A DNA stretch of 64,000 nt from Ceratothoa steindachneri (Eukaryota > Arthropoda > Malacostraca > Isopoda > Cymothoidae): NCBI GenBank assembly GCA_963969495.1, contig OZ018330.1, forward strand, positions 44,446,894 through 44,510,893, read 5' to 3'. How positions within the stretch are numbered: the first letter of the stretch is position 1; the number at the start of each line of letters is the position of its first letter. The notes beneath the pieces are model-generated. The model was not told the origin of the DNA. It ran no database searches and was given only the letters and a program-made list of their open reading frames with translations. The position numbers and the translations under genes are program-made. This document shows, piece by piece, positions 45,130 through 56,621 of the stretch.

Positions 45130-45390
45130 TACAGTTGCGATTGAAATTATTTCATATGATACATGTCTAAAATACAGGTAAATTGCATAAATAATTATTA
45201 AATTCAGTATTATACCTTAGCTGACGTCCAAAAACTACAATAAACCACAATTCTTAATTTTCAATTTTCTGATGTGTGGACAAAAATTCGGATCTGAAAG
45301 AGTTTTTGCTCATTCCTGTGTAAGATACTGTTTTTTATCAATGTTGTGTAAGATACCTATTATTAATTATCAATGCCCTTTTCTCAGACT
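45130..45390 (+). repeat. Unclassified repeat, copy 1
   Basis: About 260 bp shared in the same orientation with 61945-62200. Common words include ATATGATACATGTCTAAAAT, CCAAAAACTACAAT, TTTTCTGATGTGTGGA (second copy TGTGTAGA) and AATTCGGATCTGA. Confidence 0.7.
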
Positions 45391-45489
45391 ACTCAGAGGG
45401 AGGAATTCAGGTTAGAACCCCTTCCCCCCAATCTTTATCTTGGATCAGCCACTGCCCACTAGTGTTTTCTTTGTCACGACCTCTCACTC

Positions 45490-45670
45490 AGGGCAAACTC
45501 AAAGAAAGCTTCCAAAGTCTTCTGCGTAATGGCATTGTGCGCCCACTCAATCAGCTTGGGTTCCTCATATTAATTTAGTGCACAAGAAGACCCCTGGGAA
45601 ATTTCGAGTTTGTTGAGATTTCCGTGCATTGAATGCAGCATCTCGACCCGATTTATGTTATTTCCGTTCG
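45490..45670 (+). pseudogene. Gypsy-type reverse transcriptase scrap
   Basis: KLKESFQSLLRNGIVRPLNQ is followed, in another frame, by VHKKTPGKFRVC and DFRALNAASRPD. This is the start of an LTR-retrotransposon RT (GI-x-RPS, then V-x-KKxGxxRxCxDYRxLN). Only about 60 codons remain. Confidence 0.6.
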
Positions 45671-45814
45671 CATATGATTTTAGAGGAGCCAAGGCTGGAG
45701 CATATGGAAACTAATACATTTTTTAAAATCACCCCTTCGTTGTGTGGATGTGGCATAGAAGTTTTTTCGTGCTTTGGAATGGCATATATTTCATAGAACT
45801 AAAATATCAAATTC

Positions 45815-46520
45815 ACCTCATAAATAGCAGATTTACTCAGGTCACTACTTATACCTATGTCAAGATCATTAATATAAATTAAGAATAGCAAGGGACCCAA
45901 AACAGATCCTTGCGGAACTCCACTGCAAACACACCCCCACTCAGATTTAACTCCATCTATACTAACTCTTTGCTGTCTGTCACCAAGCCATGACTGAATC
46001 CACCTAAATATACTGCCATCGATCCTGTGTGCTTTAACTTTGCTCAGAAGCCGTAAGTGTGGCACTCGATCAAAAGCCTTACTAAAGTCCAAGTATAAAA
46101 TGTCATAGTTTTCATCATTATCTGCTGCTTCATACACCTTACTATAAAAAGACAGCAAATTAGTTAGACAGGATTTACCCTTACTAAAGCCATGCTGTGA
46201 TTCTTTTATCAACTCATGCTTATCCAAGTGATCTCTAATATTCCTTGCTATAATAGATTCCATCATTTTCCCTACCACTGATGTCAAACTACTGGTCTGT
46301 AATTAGACATATTTGTTTTATCCCCTTTCTAAAATGTAGGTATCACATTGGCACAATGCCAGTGGCAATGCAAATTTAACAAATGTTTATATAATGAATA
46401 GAGTCGCCAATTGTATCTATAAGCCCCCGGATGCAGTGAGTCTTTGGGATTAGCAACTCTCCAGATTGTTTCCGGCCCCATTTCATTTTGTTTAGCTCGT
46501 TATTCACTCCAGATTTACTC
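45815..46520 (-). pseudogene. CR1/Jockey-type LINE reverse transcriptase fragment
   Basis: Minus-strand frame 46287-45799 reads [37 protein letters not shown], motif [37 protein letters not shown], and motif [21 protein letters not shown]. It is cut just before the YADD block, since sequence after LSKSA is unrelated. Upstream in broken frames, YRPV and ANVIPTF extend it to about 46380, and weaker text reaches 46520. Lacking motif C, it cannot be active. It is well preserved up to the break and looks younger than LINE-A. Confidence 0.8.
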
Positions 46521-46522
46521 GA

Positions 46523-46921
<399 letters not shown>

Positions 46922-47139
46922 AACAGCAGAGCATCGTGATGCCCCGCCCATGTACAACGAAAGGAAACAAAATGGAAAAATTTTATCAAAGACGGGTTAA
47001 AATACCGGATATGAAGTGTAAAACCAAATAGATTAGGTCGACTTCCGGAAATTCCAACTGTAAGCTAAGAATGTAGGCATTTAGGTACATACACATGTAA
47101 GTATGACTACATAAAAATAAACTAGAGAAACATAACTAA

Positions 47140-47530
47140 ATTAATAAATCAAAGGGCAAAGATTCAAAATGGCCAATTTCGTTATAAATAAGTCTTTTAA
47201 TTACAGGATCCAGTTTAAAGAGATCGGGAGATACTCGTATATTAAAATTAGGCGAGGAATTAATGAAGGAACATCCGACAGTATTTCTTTGAACAAAGTC
47301 ATCAGATTTGTAAATAAATTTAGCTAAATTCCAATTCATAGGGTGACTATTTTCAGATAAATGGACAAAGAAAGAACTATTACTTTCACCCCTACTAATA
47401 GTGTATTTATGTTGCGTCAAGCATACGCTTAATGATTTACCGGTTAGCTCCCCAACATCGATAAGCAGTCTCTTATTAGGGCACCGGTCGCCAGAAAGAG
47501 ACGGCGTGGTGGATCGCGTATATATTGTGC
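47140..47530 (-). pseudogene. PLE GIY-YIG endonuclease fragment (PLE-5)
   Basis: Minus strand: CPNKRLLIDVGELTGKSLSV, then LTQHKYTISRG, SSFFVHLSENSHPMNW and AKFIYKSDDFVQRNTVGCSF. It follows the second half of the PLE nuclease (Y-x-G-E-T-x-x-x-L-x-x-R-L-x-Q-H, then F-x-H...HP-x-x-W), as in PLE-1 (YIGETGRNLDKRLYEHR, then IFCHVRDKNH). The second GIY-YIG Tyr is replaced (IDVG). The frame runs on into LINE-A sequence beyond 47530, which is chance fusion. Confidence 0.65.
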
Positions 47531-47549
47531 AAATCATAGTTGACTGTGT

Positions 47550-49520
47550 GTCAAAGAATGGCATACGAGACATCATCCTTACCAGAGGCTGCGTCCGTGC
47601 ATTAACCAAGCCCGGAACAAAACTCACTCAGCGTAAACATGTTGTTGAAGGGTTATCTGCTTTTGATGGTAAAGCCAGTCGGCGGCCTTCAACGACATTA
47701 TGATTTTCAATTAATGCTGATAGGGCTTCATCCCAGCTAGATAATGTCGAGAAAGTGGTGGCGAGGTCCGAGATTGCGTTCACATATTCTTGGGAGATGG
47801 GAAGGAGGTCCTGAGTTGGTTTTCTGAATACTTTGAATCGCTTCCATACCTACTCATGAGATGTCTTTCCCGTTAAGTGAAGCCAAGTATGGCTGACATG
47901 CTTCAAATATACCGGAACCTAGCCTTAGGTCGAAAAAATTCACCAATGGTGAAACCATTCTAGTAGCGCTTAGTGCGCATATCGCTTCTTTCTCAAGGCC
48001 GTCTCACACTCGGCCAACCACCAAGGAAGTGAATGGCATGGATAACGGACATACGGCCTAGGAATCGTAATTAGACAAACGGCCATAAGGTTGCCTGATA
48101 ACTCAACGGTCTCATCAACCGGCCTAAATTCCTCCAATGTGAAATAAATCAGCCATTCCTGAAATGCAGAGAACCGCGCTTGATTCAAACCCCGCTGGGG
48201 TGGTTTCTCAGAAGCTGCCGCCCCAAAATTGCTATTTAAATGGGAAAATAGTCACTACCATGAAGTCAGAACCAAAATCAGGCTGTGCAACCGTGAACAA
48301 AGGGGAGTGATCAAGAAAGGAAAATAAAGTGGTTCTCGGACAGTGATGTGTAAACTCATCCGCATTAAGGATACCTATTTCCAACTCTTCGATCAGTCAA
48401 GGACTGACACATGGGAATGATCAAGAGGTGCCCAACGTTCAAATCTTATTGCATGATAAGATAGGACCTCGGCAAACTGGTCACAACTCACGATGTTGCG
48501 AAAATCCCCCGCGCCGAAGTCGCCTGACAGTCGATGTAGGCTGAAATAAAAGTATAGCTCTCATCTAGGTGTAACTGCACTACCTCTGCCTGAAATGAGT
48601 TTTTAAAGCTAGTAGAAGAACGTAAATATCATGTCAGTTTTACATCACGCATCCTGCTGACCGGTCCCCATCCCGTGGTTGAGTCATTTTGAATGTTATT
48701 TATCGTGTAGAAAAATGTAGGCATGGCTCACTGCTGGTCAATCGTGTGGTTTAGGAGTAGCTTACTTGAATGAAAAGTTTATTCATGCGTACAAGGGGAT
48801 AGAGAGAAAATGAGCAGGGACTTTTTGATTCAGGCTACTGCTAGATAATTTTATCTTGGAGACATATAATTTCAAGAAATAAGATCTCGTGTTTCACGGC
48901 TATGTGGCCGTAAACAAAGGCCAAGTGTCTTCCCTGTTTCTCAGCTTGGTGTTTGATAAATATATCTGGACAGCTGTTTCGGCATCTCCCTGAATTTTAG
49001 CGCGGCCCAAATGGTCAGCAAAGATAACGCGAGAAGCGCCTTTGCTCGTGTGGGTATGCGTGTGACCGTGTGAAAGCGTCTCGAATTCATATTTTGCCTA
49101 TATAGCCTTTAAAAGAATACAGTATTTGCATATAGTATTTACCTGGTTCCATGACAAAATGTTATACAATTTCAGTAGATTAATTGCAGGTGCATAATTA
49201 TGAGCGTGCCCATTTCAAGATTTCATAGGAATCACATGTCATTCATTTGTGAGGCTTCTTTGTTGATCCTAATCCACCTTACAATGGGGCACTACAGACT
49301 CTCACAGAGATAGCTGGCTTCTTGGGCGCCGAACTCCGTGATTTGTTGGCCTTAGATGGCGCTGTCGCCTCCAGTCCTTATGGAGGAGGTTGGGTTCGTC
49401 GTACGAGCCTTTTTCTATCGCCACCTTGAAACCTTGGATAAAGGGTGGGCATTTTTAAAGGGAAGGGACCATCTTTTAGAGGACCCCGAGTTTTAGAGTC
49501 ACCCATTACTGAATTGTGTT
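47550..49520 (-). mobile_element. LINE-A copy 4, interrupted
   Basis: The linker region is clear at 48188-47970 (SLPWWLAECETALRKKRYAH). Endonuclease sequence continues to about 48700, including the uninterrupted reference site at 48530-48570 for the I-type LINE inserted in copy 5. From 48700 to about 49325 the LINE text is replaced by about 620 bp that I cannot identify. It then resumes at 49325-49520 (AGGAGGTTGGGTTCG and following). The 3' half is missing: the copy stops near 47550 against PLE-5. Confidence 0.65.
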
Positions 49521-49993
49521 CGGCGTGAGAGACGATGCTGCCTTTGTGCCGTTCTCCTTTCGTTGGGAGAAGTTTTAGAAACCGCCAAACTAGCAGCTTT
49601 GGAGTGTCTAACGGCTAGATAGATGCGCGCGTCCATTTCGCCTTACCGGAAACGGTCAATCAGGAAAAAAGGGGATGAGCTCTGGTGTGACACATGAGGC
49701 CACCGGCTATACCACTGGAGTGCTTGGATGAAGAAGGGGGAAGAAAATTATAATTGTCAGAATCGTTTCGAATGTCCGTTGAAGCGACCCTGTTAGTAGG
49801 CCTGGAAGTGCCATGACCAGATGGTGTTTTTTTTCTTCCTAGCAAGGCATAGAATATCCCAGGTGGCATAGGGTACACCGAGACTAATACCTTAGCCTGG
49901 CAAACAAAGTCACTCAGCAGCCTGAGTGGCCAGGACCTTCTTCTTCAGAAGCTACATGTCACATTGTTTCCATGAAGCACGGTGTGATTATAT
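49521..49993. other. No gene recognised
   Basis: No frame or repeat identified. Possibly more of the LINE-A 5' part, too eroded to align by eye. Confidence 0.4.
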
Positions 49994-50466
49994 TGTAGAT
50001 AAAGGGGAGTAGGAAAAGGGACAAATAAAAAAATAATAGCTTAGGCGAGTTGCGAACAGCTTCCTGCGTCGCTGGACCACTGTTAGCCAGCGGAAATTCA
50101 CTCTGCCATCCTGAGTCTCAAAAAAGAATCATTCAAACAAAGCTTTTAAGCCGCTCGCCTGCACTTCTAGTACGCTACACAACACCCCTCCTAGAAGCGG
50201 AGCGTATTTAGAAGAAATGAAGATAGCCCGTTTGGAAATGTTATCCAATGGCTAACGCTCTACCTCCTGGGTCTGGGCACCATTGTAGATAGAGGGGAGT
50301 AGGAAAGGGGCAAATAAAAATAATAGAGTAGGCGAGTTGCGAACAGCTCCCCGCGTCGCTGGACCACTGTTAGCCAGCGGCGAATTCACTCGGCCATCCT
50401 GAGTCTTAAAAAAAGACTCATTCAAACGAAGCTTTTAAGCCACTCGCCTGCACTTCTCGTACGCTA
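49994..50466 (-). repeat. Direct duplication of a tRNA-derived SINE
   Basis: Two copies of about 185 bp (49994-50175 and 50283-50466) share TTGTAGATA...GGGGAGTAGGAAA, GGCGAGTTGCGAACAGCT, CGTCGCTGGACCACTGTTAG and CATCCTGAGTCT. On the minus strand each resembles a Leu/Ser-type tRNA: GGATGGCCGAGTGAATT, an anticodon stem CGCTGG...CCAGCG, and a CTGTTCGCAACTCGCC B box. They are separated by about 107 bp. Confidence 0.6.
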
Positions 50467-50820
50467 TTCTAGCAGCAAGCTATGCTGACTGGCCCGATAT
50501 ATGTGCAAAGGCTGATCTTTGGGGTTTTACATGCTCTACTCTAGCAAGTAAAATTATTAATTTTAGTTATTTTCCCAACTTAAAAAATATTGAGAACCCC
50601 TCATTTAAGCTAACAACCGATTCTCGGGATTAATGAAATTCTAAGATAGGTAGGGTCTTATGAACCGGGTGAATCCCATTACTGGGTCTTCCACATTTTT
50701 ACTTGGATCGTGCACTACCATGAATACTGGGTGTATCATTTTACACAGGGTAACCAGGTGCCCTTTACATTCACTCGGATAGCAGTTTTTAGCCTGAGCA
50801 TTTCATCCCACGTGGGATGG
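50467..50820. other. No gene recognised
   Basis: Mixed-composition sequence without frame or recognised repeat. Confidence 0.4.
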
Positions 50821-50826
50821 ACGGTA

Positions 50827-51128
50827 AATTTATTATTTTTTTAAATTTCAAGAGCCCATCTGGTGACTGCCTACTAGGGCAAAAGTCGCTGTAATTACGC
50901 TACAGCCTAATAGTAGGATATATTAAAAAACAAGTAAATAAAAAAATAACAAAGATACAAAACAGGAACAAAAGCTAAAAACAAGTTAAAACAACACCAA
51001 CAAATAAAAAAGACAAGCTAAAAAACAAAAAAATAAAAACACACAAACTAAGCAAAAAATTAACACGAAGGAAGCGCGCCCCCGCATCTGGGTAAGCCCG
51101 CCTCCTCTCAACGCAGGAACATGCGACC
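50827..51128 (-). mobile_element. LINE-A 3' end fragment (copy 7)
   Basis: A T-rich run and AGCCCATCTGGTGACTGCC (50851 on) mark a LINE-A 3' terminus in minus orientation. It stops after GCGACCTACAACAG at about 51127, where the 3' end of copy 5 begins. Two LINE-A 3' ends thus sit head-to-tail 300 bp apart. Confidence 0.65.
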
Positions 51129-52995
51129 TACAACAGATTTTTATTTTTAAATTTTAGGAGCCCATCTGGCGATTGCCTACTAGGGTAGAAGTTTCCGTAC
51201 TCACACAAGAGCCTAATACTAGGCTATATACAACAAAAAAACAGATAACACTATATAAATAACAACGATAAAAAGTACAAAGGCTAACCAAAACAACAAA
51301 AAGAAAAAGTAAAAAGGCAACGAGAAGGAAGCTCGCTCCGGTGTCAGGGGTAGGCATGCCTTTCCCCGGCGAAGGAAGAAGCGACCTACACCCCCCCAAG
51401 TGTTAAATAAACTAGAGGAGGCCAGCCTCCCCCCAAAAATCGTATAGTCCGCAAGTCTGTGCAAACGAACTCGTCCCAAGTACAAGGGACAAGCTGTAGC
51501 GAACCCGCTCGTCCAGGTATCGGGACAGGTAACATGCGTGAAGAACAACCCGACTGGGACATTCAACAAGAATATGCCGAACAGTCTAGGGGACAAGGTA
51601 GTTGTCATAATAAGGCGCATGCAAGCGTCCATTAAATGTAAGTGCGTTCCGCGAGTGTGTCAAATTTGGAGACGACAGAAAGCAACCTAAAGACGTCGCG
51701 GCATTAGGGGGTAGGTACATGGTAACATTTTTCTGCGCAATGGCACGCAACTTTAAGCTCCCCTTGGCCGTCTCCAATCTTTTTTGTCAAGAAGCCCGGA
51801 GGGCTGCTCGTATTCCTGCCATGTATTTGGTGTGAGGAATAGCGAAACGTTGATCTGGTCGATCAGTCCTCGCAGACTCTTTGGTACCCTCATTCCTCGC
51901 AATTCTCATATGTCCAGGAATGCACCAGAAGATAATCTCGACATCCGACCGGCTCGTGGAAACAGCGAACCAAAGCATATGGAGATTCCAATTCCCCGAG
52001 AGCACACACGGCGCTTTGTGAGTCGCTACAAATCAGAATCTGGTATCCAAACTGTGCACGATGCGTTATCTCCGGTACCTAGCGGCATATCGCAACTATC
52101 TCGGTCCCGAAGACAGATACAGCGCCCCGCTGATTTCAAACAGAGGGGATACGGCGTAGAAACCGAAACATGGGAGAGAGCTCCCTTCACCCGTACGGGG
52201 AATTGACGATCTGGTAGAAACCCCCAAATAAATATTGTGAAGCTTCCCCTCGCCCCCATCGCGTGGAGTCTTCATGATACTATATCGCCATGCGGTATCA
52301 TAGGACTTCTCTAGATCCCCCCAAAACCTGTGGCGTAGTGCTGTCTACGAAGAAAGGCCTCATAGAAGGCATTTTCCAATCGGAGCAGAGCATACGACGT
52401 GGAGTAAAACTTACGGAAGGCGCATTGTGCAGAAGACAGGTGGCTTCTGCTGCCCATGAAAAAAAGGCTACTCTAATATTTACATATTTATCCATCGACT
52501 TGCACACGCGGGGGGTGAGAGATTGGGCGTAAACCGGCCTGGGTAGAGTGATCTCTCCTGGTTTTGGGAAAGGCGAACACAATAGTCATTCGCCAAGAGC
52601 CTAGAATGACACCCTCTGTCAAGCAAATCCAATATAAAGGCAATGCCTTGCTCACCTAGGTCAAAGCATGGGATACGGGACATCGTCCAAATAAGTAACG
52701 GTGTCCGCGCACTAGCGGAACGCTACTCACATAATGTAAACCTGCAGTTGAAGGGCTCAGCGCCATTGTAGGTAAAATCCAGCCGGAGGCTTCAGTGAAA
52801 TCATGACGTGCAGTGAATGCTGGCGGACTAGCATCCCGGCTAAAAAATGCGGTCGCGAAGGACTCCGACCAGATGCGGGGTTTGAGATTTTAGTCTCATT
52901 CTCCTGGAGAACGGGAGGGGGGGGGGGGGGTCCTGCGAACACTTGCCCCGAATCCTTTAACTCGGTTGCATACCTTTACAAGACGGCTCTTCACG

Positions 52996-53307
52996 TTAAG
53001 TGAAGACACGTGTGCCCGCCAGGAAAAGTGGCAGGGTAATTAAAAATATACCGGAACCTAGCCCTAGCTCGACGAATTCGCCGACAATGAAATCGTTGGG
53101 GCGGCGCTTATAGCGCATGTAGGCATAGCGCTTATGTTTAAGGGCCGCATCACACTCGGCTAACCACCACGGAAGCGGTCGGAGTGTATAAAGGACAGGC
53201 GCTCTAGCAATAGTACTTAGGCCCACGGCGATGAGTTTGCTAGAGAAGAACTCAACGGTCTCATTCAACGACCTAAACTGATCGACTGGGATTGAGAAAT
53301 CAGTCAT
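52996..53307 (-). pseudogene. LINE-A ORF2 linker region
   Basis: The frame FSIPVDQFRSLNETVEFFSS, then PLPWWLAECDAALKHKRYAY, is the stretch between endonuclease and RT, with the PWW-x-x-EC-x-x-A-x-x-x-R motif common to LINEs of this group. Copy 4 has the same block (48188-47970). Confidence 0.65.
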
Positions 53308-53419
53308 TTTATGAAATGCGGACCACTGCTACCGCGCCAAACATTATATGAGGGGTTGTTCAGGCGGTAGCTTCCCACAAAAAGATATTTGAATGGAAAA
53401 ATTATCACTACTATAGAGA

Positions 53420-53697
53420 TCATGGAGAGCACAAATATAGATCGAGGCAAGAAAATGAAGCTGTTCTCGTGCAGTGATGCGGAAACTCATTCAAATTGAT
53501 GACACTCGTCTCCAGCTCGTCGATTAAGTCGTTAAGGACCAGACACCCGGGATTGATCGAGTCTCTCCAGAGGGGATGTCTACCGTTTAAATTTCCCAAG
53601 TTGAAGAAAGGGTCTCGGTAACCGTCCCATGACGCGGCGGAAGTCTCCCGCGTTGAAGTCAACTGACGGTAGAATGTATGCAAAAATAATAGTATAC
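53420..53697 (-). pseudogene. LINE-A endonuclease C-terminal half
   Basis: GNLNGRHPLWRDSINPGCLV corresponds to GDFN-x-H-x-x-WG with the catalytic GD altered to GN. It ends with TASFSCLDLYLCSP, matching the S-x-ID-L final block. The N-terminal half is at 56198-55860, displaced by the I-type LINE. Confidence 0.7.
53685..53697. repeat. 13-bp target-site duplication of the I-type LINE, left
   Basis: AATAATAGTATAC, repeated exactly at 55848-55860. LINE-A copies 3 and 4 have a single corresponding site (GAAATAAAGGTATAC at about 20800, GAAATAAAAGTATAG at about 48553). Confidence 0.85.
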
Positions 53698-55847
53698 TCT
53701 CTTTTTCCTGAATGCCAAACTGGTTTTCGCCAGTTTCACAGTGTATTAGATCCACTCGTGCGCCTCAGCCTCGACGTGCAGGAGGCTTTCTCACAACGTA
53801 ATGCCTTGTTGGCTGCCTTCTTTGACATTCGTAAGCTATAGGACATGTCACTAGATCCTCCATTCTCTTAAATTCCGCCGCTATATGCCAACTTTCCTGT
53901 CGGGATTCCTTCGCGATCAGTCCTTTCAAGTTCGGGTCGGTTCCTCTAAATCTATTCCTTATCCACCGTAGGAGGGAGTCCCTCAGGGATCTGTCCTTAG
54001 TCTCCTCCTCTTCTCTTTCGTCATGGATACTGTTACCACTTCACTCCCTTCAACTGTCAATAGCTTGCTCTACGCTGATGACCTGGCGATTTACTTTAGC
54101 GGTCAATCACTATCTCTGGTCACCCGACAGGTCCAACTCGCGGTCACTGCGGCCGTGGATTGGGCGTCTTCCAAGGGTGTTGTTCCGTTCTTTCCCGCCG
54201 ACGTCTTGGTAGACGGGCCCTCGAGCGTCCGCTGCTTATGTCTGGGACTCCGAACCCAACTAAGCAGTCAGTGAGGTACCTTGACCTGGTACTTGACGAG
54301 TTGTCTTGGGGGCCTCACATGGAACATCTTGTGACTGCCACCCGCCCAACACTCAACCTTATACGCCTTCTCTCTTACACTAACTGGGGCGCTGACCGCC
54401 GCACCTTGCTGCGCCTTTACGGTGCCCTTCTTCTCCCCAAACTCGACTTCGGGTGTGAGGTGTACGCCTCAGCGTCCCTCTCTACCCTCCGACGTCTCGA
54501 ACCCATACAAAACTCCGCTCTACGGATGGCTTCTGGAGCTTTCCGCTCCTCACCTGTCGCAAGCCTTCGGGCAGATTGTAACGTCGCTTCCCTAAGGAAG
54601 CGACGGAACACTAGCCACGGAAGCTATCACACGCTCATGGAGACTCCTCTACCCCTACTTTTCCAAAGGTTACAGGTGACCCCTCACCTAAGGCCGATTG
54701 GCACCTCTCTAAAATTGCCTCTTCCCTCTTCACTCCCCTCCCCTCCCCTTCACCATTCCTCAAATCTGCCGGATATCCTTCTCAGGGATCCCACACTAGA
54801 TGCTGGGCCCTGCGAGGATATGCAGCCACTTGCTGTCACATAGCAAATCCTTTGCACCGGCTGTGGTTCTTCGTGGAAAGTTCCTTAGACATACCTTTGT
54901 CCACTCAGAGCACGGCTATCTTTACGGATGATTCCTGCTCTCAACTTAACTCATCGGGTGCCGTCATCGTGGAGACGGTGCCCCGACACACCTCCTTTTG
55001 CCTCCCCTCTGGCTGCTAATCTTATACTGCAGAGCTCTATGCCCTAAGGGAGGCCTTTTTAATTACTCGTCTTCAAGCCTCCAATGACTTCGTAATATAT
55101 TCGGACACTGAGTGCGATTTCCACACTGTCCCTCTACTATTCTCCTCACTCTATTGTCCGCGAGATCCGTCAACTCTTGCACAAGGCCACTGTTTCCTCG
55201 CAAAATCTGATCACCTTTTGCTAGGTTCCCTCGTACGTAGGAGTTCCTGGCAATGAGTTAGCCGATCGAGCTGCGCGGTCGGCCTCTAATCTAGCTCGCC
55301 CTGTTCATATCCCTCATTCAAAAAGCTAATGTCAAAACAGTGGGTTGCTTCCTGGCAATCTCCACCTCTCATCAAGCTCCACCATATTAAACCCACCCTT
55401 GGGTAATGGGCATCCTACTTCCATCGCTCCCACCATAAAGAAGTCGTTTTGACCAGTCTCCGCCATGGTCATACACACCTAACTCACGGGTACCATATGT
55501 CCCATGAGCACCATCCCATTTGCAATACATGCCGAGTCAGGCTTATGGTCTCCCACTTTCTGTACCCGGTACTCCGCCATCTGTCGCGGCTTCTTCCCTT
55601 ACTTATCTCTTTACACCCACAGTGAACACCTAAAGATGATTCTGGCCGAAAGCCCCCATTTCTCGATAGATGCCATATACTGATTCTTGTCCGCCTCCGG
55701 TCTCAAATCCGCGATCTAGCCCTCCTCAAATCCTTTCCGTCACATGTACAGTGTACACACATCATCCATCAGCAACTTACTCCATTAAACCGTTCGCTGA
55801 GATGGACACCTTAGCGTCGATTAGCGGTCATAATCCTCTACCATAAT
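53698..55847 (+). mobile_element. I-type LINE, 5'-truncated, nested in LINE-A copy 5
   Basis: The plus-strand insertion of 2150 bp holds the RT from just before motif A to the 3' end, with RNase H. The right end is an (ATA/TAA)-type tail next to the 13-bp duplication. I-factor relatives often end in TAA repeats, which fits. 5' truncation with an exact target duplication is the normal outcome of target-primed reverse transcription. It is in the opposite orientation to its host and different in sequence, so it is a separate family. Confidence 0.85.
53703..55330 (+). pseudogene. I-type LINE ORF2: RT and RNase H, frameshifted
   Basis: Blocks in order: ECQTGFRQFHSVLDPL, motif A AAFFDIRK (53815; the rest of the motif is lost), [15 protein letters not shown] motif B in a broken frame (about 53970-54000), motif C SLLYADDLAIYF (54065-54100, both Asp intact), and SVRYLDLVLDELSWGPHMEH and the RT thumb (54270-54620). 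RNase H follows in broken frames, with FTDDSCS (about 54920), TAELYALREAF, VIYSDTECD (about 55095), VREIRQLLHKA, and GVPGNELADRAARSAS (about 55240-55290). Several stops and shifts show that it is dead although recently inserted relative to its host. Confidence 0.8.
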
Positions 55848-55860
55848 AATAATAGTATAC
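55848..55860. repeat. 13-bp target-site duplication of the I-type LINE, right
   Basis: AATAATAGTATAC, second copy. LINE-A sequence resumes as CTCCTATCCAGGTGCAGTTG. Confidence 0.85.
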
Positions 55861-56198
55861 CTCCTATCCAGGTGCAGTTGCATTGCTACTGCCTGAAATG
55901 TGGTATATATACCAAAGAGAAGAACGGAGACATCATGCCGTGTAGAAATCGCAAATCCTCTTGCCCGTCCCCCATCCCGTGGTGGTGGGGTCTCAAGACC
56001 CTTATACTCCGGCAGGGTGGGAGGGAGCACGCATCCATCATGGTCTCTTGAAAATATATAGCTAAAAAGGGAACACGAGACGAGCCTCCGCAGCTCTTCC
56101 CAATTGTCCCGGAGTCCGCGGCAATTGCATTTAAGGAATATGCCCTCCAGGCCTAGCTCGGATGTGATCGGGGCACTAGTCGAAGAGAAGACCCTCAT
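55861..56198 (-). pseudogene. LINE-A endonuclease N-terminal half (copy 5)
   Basis: LEGIFLKCNCRGLRDNWEEL starts the domain and is followed by PEYKGLETPPPRDGGRARGF and TTFQAVAMQLHLDRRYT. This is the usual W-NCRGL, GY...GG and T-x-L-Q-A-V-A-x-x-x-x block order of LINE endonucleases. It continues after the inserted LINE at 53697. Confidence 0.75.
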
Positions 56199-56608
56199 GG
56201 GAATCGCCGCAGGCTTGCCAGAGGTAAGAACAAGGAGCTGTCGCTTTTGAGTTCTTATCGGAGGAGGGTAGGCTCGCTATGCGACTCTTTTGCTCGCTCA
56301 ACCTCGAAACCTTGGGCGGGCGGGGGTCCATCCTTTGGAGGATCCACTGTCTCCGAGCCAGGGGTGTTCCCTCCTGTGATTCTAAAGACCCCGTAGACTC
56401 GCTGACCGTTTCGTTTTACGATATATATTTTTTGAGAGTCTATCTGGCGACTGCGTTTTACGAGAAACAGTCACGATTAGTGAAGGAGGGGGTTGCCATG
56501 ATTAAAGGTAAGGCTTTGTATGAACCATGTGTGCGGCCAGCTCTACCAGTCGAGCACCCGCGGTTACGATACTCCGTAGAAGGGTTCCGAATGGGCGCGG
56601 AAACGACC

Positions 56609-56621
56609 GTGCTCGTAGGGA
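56609..56621. repeat. 13-bp target-site duplication of LINE-A copy 6, left
   Basis: GTGCTCGTAGGGA, repeated exactly at 58212-58224. It is followed by a 12-base T run, the minus-strand poly(A) tail of copy 6. Confidence 0.85.

Noticed and set aside
47136..47627. A single 163-codon minus-strand gene
   Set aside because: It is a chance fusion of a PLE nuclease fragment (47140-47530) with the edge of LINE-A copy 4.
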